Shown: positions 36,335 through 46,317 of the stretch, piece after piece
How positions within the stretch are numbered: position 1 is the first letter of the stretch
Layout: every line of letters begins with the position of its first letter
Source: Lampropedia puyangensis
GTDB lineage: Bacteria > Pseudomonadota > Gammaproteobacteria > Burkholderiales > Burkholderiaceae_C
Length of the DNA: 64,000 nt
Assembly: GCF_004833285.1 (NCBI RefSeq)
Contig: NZ_STFG01000012.1
Span: 54,538-118,537, forward strand
Direction of reading: 5' to 3'
Made by a program: the position numbers and the translations under genes
Notes under the pieces: model-generated
The model's database searches: none
Told to the model about the DNA's origin: nothing
The model's input: the letters and a program-made list of their open reading frames with translations, nothing else

Positions 36335-37738
36335 ATGTCTTCTACGCATTCGTCTCAAACCTTGATAAAACGAAGTGGTGCGTTGATGCGCAGCCCGTCG
36401 TTGTTGATGGCTATTGCATCTTTGATCTTGCTGGGGATTTTGGGTGTCAATGAGGTCGCTTTTCGCGGTGCCAATAGTGCTTTGGACAACAGCATTGCGT
36501 ACCAAGAAGAGAATGCAGCTGCCAATGCGGTGGTGCAGAGCGTGCTGCAAACCCAGGCCCTGCTTAAAGGGTATGTGGCCAGCCACGACACATCAGTTCG
36601 GCAGCAGTACCAAGCGTCACGCCAGCAAGTGTTGGCGCAGTTGGCTCATTTAGAGAGCATCTTGGGGCATGATGGGCTGGCTTTGCCTGAATTCGCGATG
36701 CTGAAAAAAGAGGTGCAAGACAACCTGCATGAACTGGAAATCATGCAGGATTTGCACGACGCAGGTGAAACCGATGCTTTGGCTATTGCCTTGAGCAGCT
36801 ACCCCAGTGACAACTCCATCAGCAGCATCCAATCGGTTGAGGCACGTTACCAAGCTGCGCAGAAAGCGCAGATAGCCAATACGCACCAGAAAACGGCGTT
36901 CTTTTTACGTTTGTCACAGCTGGGTGTTGCGTTGGTCAGCCTGGCGGCGTTGCTGGTGTTTTTTCTGTATTTGAAAAAAGTCAAAGCAGATCGGGCCCAG
37001 CAGTTGCAGCGTCAACAGCAGCTTGAAGCAGAGCAAATGCGTCTCGAAAGCATTGTGCGCCAGCGGACTGCATCGCTTTTTGCATTGGCCAGCCATTTAC
37101 AAAATGTCAGGGATGAGGAGCGCGCCGCGCTGGCGCATGAATTGCATGACGAACTGGGCTCACTGTTAACGGTTGCCAAGTTGGATGTCGCCAATACTAA
37201 AACCATGATTGAAGGCAAGAGCCCGGATGGTGCAAAAGTGCAGGGCAAACTCGAGCACTTGCAGGAAACGCTGGGCCAGTTGGTGACGATCAAAAGACGA
37301 ATCATTGACCGTTTATTTCCTTCAGCACTTGATACGCTTGGACTGACGCAGGCCTTGGAATTGCTAGCCCAGCAGTTCTCCAATGCCAGTGGCTTACAGG
37401 TGCAAACCCAACTCGATGAAGTCGCACTGCCCGAAAAATTGGCTTTAATGGTTTACCGTGTAACGCAGGAAGCGCTTAACAACATCAGCAAATACGCACA
37501 GGCGTCTCGCGTGAATATCAGTTTGGCAGTCGCAGCCTCGGATGGGGCGATGACACTGCAAATTCAAGACGATGGAAAAGGGTTTGACCCTGCTGCTATT
37601 TCTGCCACTAATTACGGCATCCGGGGAATGAAGCACCGCGTAGAGTCGCTGGGTGGTCAGTGGGCGATTGATTCAGGTCCATCTGGCACACGCATCAGCG
37701 TGGAGTTGCCCCCAGATACACAGCAGCAGCGCGTGTGA
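36335..37738 (+). CDS. Sensor histidine kinase (NarX/HisKA_3 type)
   Basis: 467 residues, inner membrane. TM1 about 20-40 and TM2 about 193-213 bracket a helical periplasmic CHASE3-like sensor (150 residues). A coiled coil links TM2 to the HisKA_3 domain, with the H box in AALAHELHDELGSLLTV (histidine 271), and the ATPase domain with YRVTQEALNNISKYAQAS (N box), QDDGKGFD and NYGIRGMKHRVESLGG. Signal unknown. AAGG lies 5 bases upstream of the ATG. Divergent from its response regulator at 36104. Confidence 0.92.
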   Translation: MSSTHSSQTLIKRSGALMRSPSLLMAIASLILLGILGVNEVAFRGANSALDNSIAYQEENAAANAVVQSVLQTQALLKGYVASHDTSVRQQYQASRQQVLAQLAHLESILGHDGLALPEFAMLKKEVQDNLHELEIMQDLHDAGETDALAIALSSYPSDNSISSIQSVEARYQAAQKAQIANTHQKTAFFLRLSQLGVALVSLAALLVFFLYLKKVKADRAQQLQRQQQLEAEQMRLESIVRQRTASLFALASHLQNVRDEERAALAHELHDELGSLLTVAKLDVANTKTMIEGKSPDGAKVQGKLEHLQETLGQLVTIKRRIIDRLFPSALDTLGLTQALELLAQQFSNASGLQVQTQLDEVALPEKLALMVYRVTQEALNNISKYAQASRVNISLAVAASDGAMTLQIQDDGKGFDPAAISATNYGIRGMKHRVESLGGQWAIDSGPSGTRISVELPPDTQQQRV

Positions 37739-38040
37739 TGTGGCGCAGCTGTGCCGGTGCAGCGTCACTGGCTGCACTGCACACTTGCTTGTCTTCATCG
37801 TTGGGCATAGCGCCATAGCCATCGTATTGGTGCATTGTCAGCATCGTCCTACAACCATGCAGGACGAAGCAGACAGACAGTTGCGTACGGCTCTGACAGA
37901 CAAGAGCGCGCTGCGCGCCTATCCTTCACTTACCGTTCAATTTCACTGATTTATCAGTAGCACTGAATGGCAAAAATCAACCCCTTTGGCTCAACAGATA
38001 TTTGTTTTTGGGCTGTAGAAGACAAGCAAAGGAGGCTTCG
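37739..38040. other. Intergenic region without a gene
   Basis: 302 bases upstream of two small stress-type genes. Seen only short inverted repeats: TCGTCCT/AGGACGA (37844-37867) and ACTGAT-tt-ATCAGT (37945-37958). It probably holds the promoter of the DUF1328 gene. No RNA gene or protein frame is convincing. Confidence 0.4.
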
Positions 38041-38205
38041 ATGCTGAGGTATGCCGTCATCTTTTTCATCATTGCGCTGGTGGCTGCGCTATTTGGTTTT
38101 GGTGGGATTGCCGCAGGTGCCACTGAAATTGCCAAGATCCTGTTCTTTATCTTCATCATCATTGCGGTGATCACTTTTGTGTTGAACCTTATTCAACGCA
38201 AATAG
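38041..38205 (+). CDS. DUF1328 small membrane protein
   Basis: 54 residues: [19 protein letters not shown], then [17 protein letters not shown] and a second membrane helix ending NLIQRK. This is the full DUF1328/YtjA family pattern, a two-helix inner-membrane protein of unknown role, often near stress genes. The ATG is strongly supported by AAAGGAGG upstream. Followed by a BON-domain lipoprotein gene. Confidence 0.92.
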   Translation: MLRYAVIFFIIALVAALFGFGGIAAGATEIAKILFFIFIIIAVITFVLNLIQRK

Positions 38206-38332
38206 GCTAGCGAAATCACAAATCAACGCGTGTGCAGACCTGCCTGAATGGTGCCGAGAACGCGTTCAGTGCCGGACAACACAAAACAACGATGCGCTTT
38301 GGGCGCAAGACCAACCCTAAAGGAGAGTAACG

Positions 38333-38656
38333 ATGACAAATAAGTTTTTGACTGCAGTGGCACTGGCTTCTGTTTTGGGTGTGACCGCACTGTCAACCAC
38401 GGGCTGTGCAGTAGCACGCGATCAGCAAACCGTCGGTTCGTATATTGATGATGCAGCCTTGACGACACAAGTCAAAGCGAAGTTGGCTGAAAGCCCACAG
38501 ACATCAGCGATGGCCATCAGTGTTGAAACCCTCAAGGGTGAAGTGCAACTGTCAGGGTTTGCGAAATCCAATGAAGAGAAAAATCGCGCAGGTGAAATTG
38601 CACGCAGTGTTGAACACGTCAAATCCGTGAAGAACAACATTACTGTGCGCCCCTAA
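38333..38656 (+). CDS. BON-domain lipoprotein (OsmY-like)
   Basis: 107 residues. Signal peptide with a lipobox-type end LSTTGC (cysteine about 25), so probably a lipoprotein. One BON domain follows (DDAALTTQVKAKLAES to VEHVKSVKNNITVRP), a fold that binds phospholipids and is common in osmotic-shock proteins. AAAGGAG precedes the ATG. A terminator follows at 38725. Confidence 0.9.
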   Translation: MTNKFLTAVALASVLGVTALSTTGCAVARDQQTVGSYIDDAALTTQVKAKLAESPQTSAMAISVETLKGEVQLSGFAKSNEEKNRAGEIARSVEHVKSVKNNITVRP

Positions 38657-38724
38657 ATGGCATAGGCCGCAGTGAGGCCCCTGTGCTTTCATTGATGGCC
38701 CTTTTGGGGCTATCAGTAAACACC

Positions 38725-38762
38725 AACCGCGCTCAACCTTTGCGTTGTGCGCGGTTTTTTTT
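38725..38762 (+). terminator. Terminator after the BON gene
   Basis: AACCGCGC (38725-38732) pairs with GCGCGGTT (38749-38756), followed by a T8 run. The T run reaches the stop codon of the convergent glycosyltransferase gene. Confidence 0.8.
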
Positions 38763-40023
38763 ATGGAATTAGCCTGTTGTGCATTGACTGCATGGCGCGT
38801 GTTTGGCGTTTGACCATGGCCAGCTCAAACAAGCGCATATAACGTGGTGCAATTTTGGAAATGTGGAAAGCCTCGCCCGTTTGGCGAGCTGCAGCGGCAT
38901 AACGTGCGCGACGTGCAGGATCATCACGCAATTGTCTGATCGCGCCCAGCCAGGCATCATCTGAATCGGGCATCAACATGCCGTTGACATCGTGTCGAAT
39001 GAGTTCAGGCACAAAACCCCAGTTCGAGCCAATGACGCAGCCACCTCGAGCCAGAATTTCCATCAGCCCCCAGTTGGCGACCCCGTAGCGCAATGGGTAG
39101 AGGAACAAATCGATGGAGCTGAGAGTGGCAGAAAAGACGTCATAAGGAAGTTTTCCTGGAAATTCAATGGCTTGTTTTGCAGCCGGATATTGTTGCAACA
39201 AGTGGTCTCGAAAACTCTTGAACTGACCCTCATAGCGGCGCTCTACCCATTGTTGCTCGTAACCATAGGTGGTCGCTTGCGGATCGCCCAACGCGACAAA
39301 ACGCATGTGCTGGCCATCCCCTTCGCGAACCAGACGATCTACCAAGCGGATATAGGTTTCGAGCCCTTTGGCGCTGGAGAGGTCACGGGCAGAAAAACCG
39401 ATGGTAAAGCGCTGGTCCTGTCGCTGCGGTGAAGACGCAAGGGGGGCAATATCAAAACCTTCAAATTGCACTTCAATCTGGCTTCTCAGGCTTTCTGGAA
39501 ACAGATTGCGTGCGTGCTGGCTGGGCACAATGGTCAAGTCGCTGTTGAGCACTTGGTGAAAATGCAGCATCTCCATATTGCGATCACCCATACGTTGGGC
39601 TTGATCTGGTGGATAGGCAGCATCCCATCCATGCGCTCGGTAGCTGGGAAATTCAATGTAGCTGACAATGGCAGCGTCGGTCTCGTCATAAAGAAAATGG
39701 GGTGCGCCCCAAAGCGAATGGGCCACAATCAAATCAATGGGTTGTTTTTTTTCAAACGCTTGAATGGCTTTGAGCACCCCCCTGCCAATGCGGGCAGACC
39801 GCTCCAACTTGCTGGTGTAGTAGTAGCTTTGTGGGCCTACGATTTTCCCATCTGGCTTGAAGGGCAACAGGTGGTCGTACGTGTTTGCGAATTTTTGGGC
39901 ATTGCCTGGTGTGGTCATGTACCAGCTTTGCGCCAGGCCTGTTTGGCGTAAATAGCTGCACAACAGGCTGTATTGGGCAGGGCAAACAGCGCTGACAAAA
40001 ACAATAGTTGGGGGTGTGGTCAC
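38761..40023 (-). CDS. Glycosyltransferase, GT4-like
   Basis: 420 residues from a GTG start with no clear ribosome site. Two Rossmann-like halves: an N-terminal acceptor half (IVFVSAVCPAQYSLL; LIVAHSLWGAPHFLY) and a C-terminal nucleotide-sugar half (FTIGFSARDLSSAKGLETYIRLVD, YPLRYGVANWGLMEILARGGCVIGS, RHDVNGMLM), the layout of GT family 4. Donor and acceptor unknown. It is 58 bases downstream of the sigma-54 regulator on the same strand and may be the last gene of the Tad region, perhaps glycosylating pilin or a surface polysaccharide (inference). Confidence 0.82.
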   Translation of the reverse strand: MTTPPTIVFVSAVCPAQYSLLCSYLRQTGLAQSWYMTTPGNAQKFANTYDHLLPFKPDGKIVGPQSYYYTSKLERSARIGRGVLKAIQAFEKKQPIDLIVAHSLWGAPHFLYDETDAAIVSYIEFPSYRAHGWDAAYPPDQAQRMGDRNMEMLHFHQVLNSDLTIVPSQHARNLFPESLRSQIEVQFEGFDIAPLASSPQRQDQRFTIGFSARDLSSAKGLETYIRLVDRLVREGDGQHMRFVALGDPQATTYGYEQQWVERRYEGQFKSFRDHLLQQYPAAKQAIEFPGKLPYDVFSATLSSIDLFLYPLRYGVANWGLMEILARGGCVIGSNWGFVPELIRHDVNGMLMPDSDDAWLGAIRQLRDDPARRARYAAAARQTGEAFHISKIAPRYMRLFELAMVKRQTRAMQSMHNRLIP

Positions 40024-40081
40024 GGTGTGTTTTTAATGGTGCGCTGTGGCCCAGCGCGTCAACAAAGGCAAGCCGTATCGG

Positions 40082-41503
40082 TTACAGCGTGTGGCTTTCT
40101 GGGGCAGTCTTTTCGACCAATGGCACTTCAGGTTCACCATCGCTGATCTGGTATTTACGCATTTTTTCCCACAGCACTTTGCGGCTGATGCCCAAATGCA
40201 AGGCCGTGTTTTGGCGCTTCCAGTCATTGGCCTGGAGTGCGGCAATGATGCGATTGCGCTCTTCTTGGTCCCAGTTGCGCCGATCCGCTAAAACAGACTG
40301 GGTGCTGCTCTCCTGTGAGGAGGGGGCATGCAGAGACAGACTCTGAGCTTGATCGAGAATGCGTTGTACCGCACCACAACCTTCCCAGTTGCCCAGCTGG
40401 CGCGCAGTCACACCAATGCGCTCGGCCAGATTGCGCAGCTCACGTACATTGCCAGGAAAGTACATTTGCGCCACCGCATCCAGAATAAAGAACGGCAACT
40501 CGCCCAATTGTTGCATCAGCTCAGGCCCCACAACTTGCTGCAAGATGCTGTGGAAAATGGCCAATTTGTCAGCTTCTCCACGCTCTTCAAGGCTCGGGAT
40601 ATTCAGCTCAATCACGGCCAAACGGAAGAATAAATCTGCGCGGAAAGCGCCTGTCTGTACCAATTCCCGTAAGGATTTATTGGTGGCGGCCACGAGCCGA
40701 AAGTCCAAGCGAACTGGTGTGGCTGATCCCAATCTGCTGATGGTGCGCTCTTCCAGCACGCGCAAGAGTTTCACTTGCTGGTACAACGGCAAATCGGCAA
40801 TTTCATCCAGGAACAAGGTTCCGCCGTTGGCCTGTTCAAAATACCCTTTGTGGGCTGCCACAGCACCGGTGAATGAGCCCTTGGCATGCCCAAAAAACAA
40901 GGACTCGAACAGACCATCAGGAATGGCGCCGCAGTTCACCACAATGAAAGGGCCGCGTCCGTAATGGCTGTTGCGCTCATGCAGCCGCTCGGCAATGCGC
41001 TCTTTACCGACCCCTGTCTCACCAATGATCAACACGCTGTGTTCGCAATCAGCAAAGGTATCGACATCTTCCAGCAGGCGCTGCATGCACGGAGCTTCGG
41101 CAATGATGTCGCCTGAACGTTGCACCTGCCGCTGGTTGCTTTGCAGCCTTTGCAAAATGCGCACCAGCATGGCGCGCAGCTCAGCACCAGTGAAGTCAAA
41201 GGGCAGAACGTGCGAATACTCCATCGCATAGCTACCCGGACTGACCTCACGCTGATTGGCGCTGACCCAGAGCACTGGCATGCCAAACTTGCCTTCGACA
41301 CCTTGCCTTGTGAATCGCGCCCCTTCTAACACCGTGACGCTGATCACGGCAATTGCATTGCCTAAATCAGTCGAATCCGCAGAAAGATTCAGCCCGTCAG
41401 CACGAATGACCTCCACGCCGAGGTTGAGCACACAGCGCTCAATCCGCTCAGCAATATCGGCCTGGCCTTCCCAGACATAAATCACCAGTTCGTCAAGATT
41501 CAC
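40082..41503 (-). CDS. Sigma-54-dependent transcriptional activator
   Basis: 473 residues, GTG start with AGGA 8 bases upstream. The N-terminal 120 residues form a receiver-like domain without the usual acidic pocket. AAA+ domain: Walker A GETGVGKE (161-168), GSFTGA (209-214, sigma-54 contact loop), Walker [31 protein letters not shown], and [17 protein letters not shown]-terminal Fis helix-turn-helix ([35 protein letters not shown]). It should activate sigma-54 promoters. The place at the end of the Tad operon suggests the pilus genes as targets. Confidence 0.92.
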   Translation of the reverse strand: MNLDELVIYVWEGQADIAERIERCVLNLGVEVIRADGLNLSADSTDLGNAIAVISVTVLEGARFTRQGVEGKFGMPVLWVSANQREVSPGSYAMEYSHVLPFDFTGAELRAMLVRILQRLQSNQRQVQRSGDIIAEAPCMQRLLEDVDTFADCEHSVLIIGETGVGKERIAERLHERNSHYGRGPFIVVNCGAIPDGLFESLFFGHAKGSFTGAVAAHKGYFEQANGGTLFLDEIADLPLYQQVKLLRVLEERTISRLGSATPVRLDFRLVAATNKSLRELVQTGAFRADLFFRLAVIELNIPSLEERGEADKLAIFHSILQQVVGPELMQQLGELPFFILDAVAQMYFPGNVRELRNLAERIGVTARQLGNWEGCGAVQRILDQAQSLSLHAPSSQESSTQSVLADRRNWDQEERNRIIAALQANDWKRQNTALHLGISRKVLWEKMRKYQISDGEPEVPLVEKTAPESHTL

Positions 41504-41550
41504 GGTGGAGTTCCTGTAGTTTTTTCATTGTCTTGTTGTTATTGATTTCG

Positions 41551-43932
41551 TCAATAAACAATGTGAGCCGTGTCACACTCAATTGCCAAGGCCTTGACGT
41601 CTGTACGACCCAGTTCTAGCCCGAGTACGTCATCTAGTAAGGTGGTTAATAGGCTTCCGACGCCGTTGAGTACAGGCTTGAGTACTTGCAGGACTGGTTG
41701 TAGCAGCATGCACAAAGCCCCATTGCATTGCACTTCATTAGTGTTGGGGTTCATGATCTGATTGACGATGCTGTTAGTTGTTGCATTGTCCATTCCAACT
41801 TGATTTTTATGCTGGCGCAGAAGCTCTTTGAGGTTGTGTTGAATACAATTATTTCTGTTGAGCAATGAACTCAGCAGACCTGCACAGCTTTGAAAGTTAT
41901 TGCCGAGCGTTGGAATACCCACGACGTCCAGCAGACTGTAGGGCGTGTTTGCATAGGCGTTGAATGCCTGACTGAATGAACCACTTTGCCATTGTGAAGG
42001 GGGGCAAACAAAGAGAACGCAACTAGTGGGAATCGCGTTACTAAACGTGAAATTGTTGACCAAGGGCTCAATTGTGACTGTCTGGCCATCACGAACAATG
42101 GTGGCACCATTGATCATCAGATTGGTGATCCCTGCGACGTTGTAGAACCCGGCATTGTCTTTGACCTGGTTGCGCAGTTCAGGCATTTCAAGGTAAGTAT
42201 CCACTAAAGCATCAATGAGGGAATCTGCGTTATATGTTCCGTCAAAGTATGGAGATGGTGCTGGTTGTCTGAACAATCCGCTGAGCAAATTCAGGAGATT
42301 GGTGACCAGGTTATCTACTGTGTTGCCAAGTTCAAGTTGGTTTGCTTCTGTGGAACGTGTTTCGCCAACCACCATATCCAGACCAGATTCGTTATCGAAA
42401 TATTCCAATGCAGGAATGTGCAATTTCCCTGAGAGAACAGGAATGTGAAGCAGCTTGATCAGTTCTTCTTCAGCCAACCCTTGCTCACAGCGGTTGGTAT
42501 GCGAGAAGATACTGCTCGGTTGCATCTTGCCAACACAGATGTTGGCGACAGAGGAGTTCACTTCAAGATCAATCGTTTGTGGAACTCGGCGGCACTGGAT
42601 GTTTGTCAATTCAGCTTGTGCTGTTACCACATCAACCCCGATAGGTAGATTGACGCGAATGCCCAAGATGTTTTCAACCAGCAAATTCAGCACGCCACCC
42701 AGTAAATTACGTGTGTCAATATCCAGGTTCAGTCGTACTTGTGCGCTGTAGCCTTTTGTGCCGACCGGGCCAATCGCGATAGTGGGAGGTTCCACCACGG
42801 TCGCTTTAGCTTTGACCAGCCCGAGGATGTTCAGTTCTGGGATTTCGATTGCATGGCCATTGATACCAATGCCAATCGCAGTTTTGATCAGGTCGCCTAA
42901 CCCTAGGCGAACATCTGCTGCAGCGCCGAGTGGGTCATCTCGACCTATGCCGAGAAAGGCCAGTAAACCACCTTGATCTGGAATGCCGTCCTCGTCGAGA
43001 TCAACCCCGGCTAGAGGTATTTTGATTTGCTCCAATGGAATTTCAAGTGCATTGCTGTTTTCCAGTGAATTGATGATGCGGTCAAGGGCACTGATTTCTT
43101 CGCTGAAATTTCGGCTACAGGTATCTGCCGCACCTTCGATGACCAAACCTACGCTGGCACATAACGCATCGTTTCTCAGTGCGCTTAAGGTTAGTTCAAG
43201 AAAATTGAGTAATGACACGTCTGTTAACTGGGCCACACCTTCTGGAGTCAGTACGCTAAGACTATCAACTCCAATATTAAGTCCAAGTAAATCCAAAAGA
43301 CCTGAGGGTGTGATTTTGATATTGGCAAGGCCTTCTGAGTCTAAAAGCCTCAGATCATTGATGTTGAGACCTACGGCTCCTAGCAAACTTCCTAGAACGG
43401 CATCTTCATCAAAGCGCAGCAATTGCGATCCAACCTGAAAAGCTGCTACTGGCTCGTTCTTTTTTGCAATGGCTTCAGCCCATACTGTACGACTCCATGG
43501 GCCGGGCAAGATGACGGGGGATGTGCCTTGTACGGTGACATGTGCCGCATTGAGCAAACCGGTCATGCCGAAATAGTGGGGAGCATTGTTTTTCACGGGA
43601 TCCCAATTGCCGCATACCACCTGCGTTGTTTGCTCATCCCGATTGATCGCTGCAGGCCAGTTGTTGGTAATGCTGGTGTTGCCAGCGGCTAAACAGCTGT
43701 CAGTATTAGGTGTGGAGTAGTCAATATTCTGCACGGCCTCAACAGCAGCAAGGTCTGCAATACGTTGCAGGTCTCGCTTGGCGTAGTGCATATAACCTAG
43801 ATCGACAATGCCTAAAATGGTGAGCAATACACCAATTAGCAACGCAAACTGAATAAGAACAGCGCCTTTTTGGCTTCGGCCAGGAGAGCGTAGAGGCGGG
43901 CGCTGGGGCAATAGGGGCGTGCGTGCGTGCAT
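41551..43932 (-). CDS. tadG: TadG-like protein with large unknown exported domain
   Basis: 793 residues from the ATG at 43932 (AGGAG upstream). A short N-terminus precedes one membrane segment (GAVLIQFALLIGVLLTILGIVDLGY, about 23-47) and AKRDLQRIADLAAVEAVQ, the TadG pattern. Residue +5 after the glycine is Q, not the E of cleaved pseudopilins. The 750-residue remainder has repeated leucine/Gly-rich motifs (LLGAVGLNINDL, LLDLLGLNIGVD) and several cysteines; no von Willebrand domain was recognised, unlike many TadG proteins. Base composition looks more AT-rich than its neighbours. Probably a periplasmic or surface pilus-assembly component. Confidence 0.8.
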   Translation of the reverse strand: MHARTPLLPQRPPLRSPGRSQKGAVLIQFALLIGVLLTILGIVDLGYMHYAKRDLQRIADLAAVEAVQNIDYSTPNTDSCLAAGNTSITNNWPAAINRDEQTTQVVCGNWDPVKNNAPHYFGMTGLLNAAHVTVQGTSPVILPGPWSRTVWAEAIAKKNEPVAAFQVGSQLLRFDEDAVLGSLLGAVGLNINDLRLLDSEGLANIKITPSGLLDLLGLNIGVDSLSVLTPEGVAQLTDVSLLNFLELTLSALRNDALCASVGLVIEGAADTCSRNFSEEISALDRIINSLENSNALEIPLEQIKIPLAGVDLDEDGIPDQGGLLAFLGIGRDDPLGAAADVRLGLGDLIKTAIGIGINGHAIEIPELNILGLVKAKATVVEPPTIAIGPVGTKGYSAQVRLNLDIDTRNLLGGVLNLLVENILGIRVNLPIGVDVVTAQAELTNIQCRRVPQTIDLEVNSSVANICVGKMQPSSIFSHTNRCEQGLAEEELIKLLHIPVLSGKLHIPALEYFDNESGLDMVVGETRSTEANQLELGNTVDNLVTNLLNLLSGLFRQPAPSPYFDGTYNADSLIDALVDTYLEMPELRNQVKDNAGFYNVAGITNLMINGATIVRDGQTVTIEPLVNNFTFSNAIPTSCVLFVCPPSQWQSGSFSQAFNAYANTPYSLLDVVGIPTLGNNFQSCAGLLSSLLNRNNCIQHNLKELLRQHKNQVGMDNATTNSIVNQIMNPNTNEVQCNGALCMLLQPVLQVLKPVLNGVGSLLTTLLDDVLGLELGRTDVKALAIECDTAHIVY

Positions 43933-43949
43933 GGTTCTTCTCCTGTCTG

Positions 43950-44447
43950 TCACTCGTTGATCGAGAACGAAACTGTTGAAGTGGCCTGCAGTAAGGCCGG
44001 TTGTGTGAGTGCCCATTGGCCAAGATTCAATGGCTGAGGCTGATGGTCGGCTGTGCCTGTACTGAAGATTGCAGGCAGACGATAGGAAACCTGCAAGAGC
44101 AATTGGGTTGAAGACTGCTGGTTGAGTGTGACTAAGGTCATTACAGAAGGATCGCCTGGAATTGCGCTATTGAGCAGGCTTGCCTTGACAATGCTTTCGG
44201 CTGCAGCCTGCATGTTTTCGATGTTTTCAATGCCATAGTCAGGCAAGGCGCCATAAATAAGGTTTTGCACCAGTCGAGCACCATCGCCTGTAGCGCGAGC
44301 GACGGACTGTTGAGCCTGCAACGCGCGCCAATACACGAACATGCCGAGCAAAATCAAAACCATCAATATTGCAATCAGTGCAAACTCAAGTGAGGCAACG
44401 CCCGCATTGTGTTTGCGCCGTGTAGGGTTCATATTGGGGAGCGGCAT
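43950..44447 (-). CDS. TadE-like pseudopilin 2
   Basis: 165 residues from the ATG at 44447, which shares its first base with the TGA of the gene upstream; GAGGAGG precedes it. N-terminal prepilin-like motif NAGVASLEFALIAILMVLILL (glycine then E at +5), followed by a soluble domain. Pseudopilins of this kind (TadE/TadF) are cleaved by TadV and help Flp pilus assembly. Here it may fill the TadF role. Translationally coupled to the upstream tadE. Confidence 0.82.
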   Translation of the reverse strand: MPLPNMNPTRRKHNAGVASLEFALIAILMVLILLGMFVYWRALQAQQSVARATGDGARLVQNLIYGALPDYGIENIENMQAAAESIVKASLLNSAIPGDPSVMTLVTLNQQSSTQLLLQVSYRLPAIFSTGTADHQPQPLNLGQWALTQPALLQATSTVSFSINE

Positions 44448-44983
44448 CACAAGCCTCCTCTGTCCACCAGAATGCTGGCGCTTGCAAACAGTGTCTCTGG
44501 ATTGAGAACCTCCATATCCATGAGCCGCAAGCCAGGGACAAGTGGTGATGCGGCGTAGTGGATGGAAAAGTCCAAGTGCACCATGCATCGTTCATGTAAA
44601 AGCATGCCGCAAGCGAGGTTTGACGCACAGTCATTGGCATCCATGGCTTTACAGATACGCACATTCACACTGTTGGGGTTTGGTCGGATGGCCGCTGGAA
44701 GCCATTGCATTTTTTTTGCGACCATGGCTTGCGCCGCTTCCACTCGGGCATCTCGAGTAGGGTGGTATTGCAACACTGCACGTGCCCCGTCCTCGGCTAC
44801 CCTCTGCATCGACTCCCTTACCAAAAATGTCAATCCGTAACTGATGATGGCGTATAGCAGCATAAAGAACACGGGGAAGATGATGGCCCACTCCAGTGCG
44901 TACACACCGCGTTGCAGACGCGCGCGCGCAGTGAAAGGGCCGACTGTGTGCAAGCTGCTTGGATGGTTTGGAATAGCAACCAT
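44447..44983 (-). CDS. tadE: TadE-like pseudopilin 1
   Basis: 178 residues from the ATG at 44983, preferred since AAGGA lies 9 bases upstream; an in-frame ATG at 44992 is possible. Motif QRGVYALEWAIIFPVFFMLLYAI (G, E at +5, hydrophobic helix) is a TadE/TadF signature, followed by a soluble domain with a four-cysteine region (CKAMDANDCASNLACGMLLHE). Minor pseudopilin of the Tad pilus. First of two adjacent TadE-like genes. Confidence 0.85.
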   Translation of the reverse strand: MVAIPNHPSSLHTVGPFTARARLQRGVYALEWAIIFPVFFMLLYAIISYGLTFLVRESMQRVAEDGARAVLQYHPTRDARVEAAQAMVAKKMQWLPAAIRPNPNSVNVRICKAMDANDCASNLACGMLLHERCMVHLDFSIHYAASPLVPGLRLMDMEVLNPETLFASASILVDRGGL

Positions 44984-45028
44984 GGCGTTCATCCTTGTCC
45001 GGTGTTCGCAGCCATCGTGGCGATGGCT

Positions 45029-45442
45029 TTAATTACTTGTTCCTGTTTTGATACCGGTTTCATAGAACTCGGGAATTTCGGTCTCAAAACTCTTGAGGTA
45101 GCGGTTGTAGCTGCGGCTGGCTTGCTCTCCCTCTATCCAGCGTGGGTGCTCTGCGCTGGCTGCGCGTTGCGCCGCCAGCAAATGGTTGGTCGCTCGGCCT
45201 ATATCAGTACGTTCCGAGGCTGGTTTGAAGCGCAATGGCTGGGGCTGGTGGTCTATTTCGTTGAGGTTGCCAGCTCTGGGGTAGTGTGTCAGTACGGCTT
45301 CTGCAGGCGTAGTGGAGAGTTCACTGGGGTCTTCAACTTGCGCAAGGGCGATATTGGCGCAGCCGATCGCCATTGCCGTGCCTAATAGTGTGCTCAGCCA
45401 TGTGCTTGGTGATCGTGAAGAGATGTGGCGGTTAATGATCAT
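45029..45442 (-). CDS. DUF3613-type protein of Tad loci
   Basis: 137 residues. The ATG at 45442 is set by AAGGAG upstream; the frame further upstream overlaps tadD and is not translated. Signal peptide (LLGTAMAIGCANIALAQ), then a Pro/Arg-rich linker and a conserved end (GRATNHLLAAQRAASAEHPRWIEGEQASRSYNRYLKSFE), which matches the DUF3613 protein that sits beside tadD in burkholderial Tad clusters. Periplasmic; role unknown. Confidence 0.78.
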   Translation of the reverse strand: MIINRHISSRSPSTWLSTLLGTAMAIGCANIALAQVEDPSELSTTPAEAVLTHYPRAGNLNEIDHQPQPLRFKPASERTDIGRATNHLLAAQRAASAEHPRWIEGEQASRSYNRYLKSFETEIPEFYETGIKTGTSN

Positions 45443-45452
45443 GGCGGGCTCC

Positions 45453-46313
45453 TTATTGCAGGCCTGAGTCTGTGTGTATAGAAAGAGAGGGGCGCGGTTG
45501 CGTGTCAGCCACTGTGGATGCTGGGCCTGCTGCTGCTGTTGGCATGACCGCTGCATTGCGGGCCATAGCAGCTTGCTGCACACTGCTGAGTTGACGCTGC
45601 AGCATTTGGGTTGAGGATTGGTCAATCAGCGGGGCCGCCCCTTTGGACTGCGGTTGCGATAAGCGTTGCAGCAGGCGGTTGGCCTCATCTTGCTGGCCAG
45701 TAGCTAACCAATACAGGGCCAGATTCAGTTGCACTCGTGCATTGGCAGGGGCCAACTGGGCTGCTTGCAGTATGGGAACGCGGGCCGCATTCAGGTTGCC
45801 ATCGAGCATGTGGGCATAGGCGATATCACTGAGCAAGCTTGCATCAATCGGATTGAGCTGGCGGGCTTGTTCCAACTGCGCAATGGCTTGTGTGTATTGC
45901 CCCTCACTGGCGTACAGCAGACCTAGCCCTCGTTGTGCGCGTGCTGCACTGCTGGTGCCCAGTAGTTGTTGGTACGCGCTGCGTGCCGCTTCTGATTGAC
46001 CGGTGTTGCGCAAGGCGTCTGCGCGCAGCAGGCTCGATTGGGGGCGCGCACCGTGCTGTGCTTCAAACGCATCAGCATGGGCGAGCGAGGCATACCATTG
46101 CCCGGCTTGTTGCATTTGGGCAATCAGATCCAGGTAGGTTTGCGCTGCATCGGGTTGGTTGGCTTGTTCTGCTGCGGCCAATTGCTCTTGCGCTTGCGCC
46201 GCAGTGCTTTGCGATGCCATCACGCCGTAGCCGGTCGGTGTTTGGCTGGCACAACCGGCCAGCGCAAGAAAGGCGAGGCTGGTGGTGATACGGGTCAACG
46301 TGTTGTGTAGCAT
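45453..46313 (-). CDS. tadD: TadD, TPR lipoprotein
   Basis: 286 residues. Lipobox LALAGC (cysteine about 21) indicates a lipoprotein. Tetratricopeptide repeats fill about 45-215 (AQRGLGLLYASEGQYTQAIAQLEQARQLNPIDASLLSDIAYAHMLDGNLNAARVPILQAAQLAPANARV). TadD is the pilotin-like factor for the RcpA secretin and Tad assembly. It begins 5 bases after the tadC stop. Confidence 0.88.
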   Translation of the reverse strand: MLHNTLTRITTSLAFLALAGCASQTPTGYGVMASQSTAAQAQEQLAAAEQANQPDAAQTYLDLIAQMQQAGQWYASLAHADAFEAQHGARPQSSLLRADALRNTGQSEAARSAYQQLLGTSSAARAQRGLGLLYASEGQYTQAIAQLEQARQLNPIDASLLSDIAYAHMLDGNLNAARVPILQAAQLAPANARVQLNLALYWLATGQQDEANRLLQRLSQPQSKGAAPLIDQSSTQMLQRQLSSVQQAAMARNAAVMPTAAAGPASTVADTQPRPSLSIHTDSGLQ

Positions 46314-46317
46314 GGTG

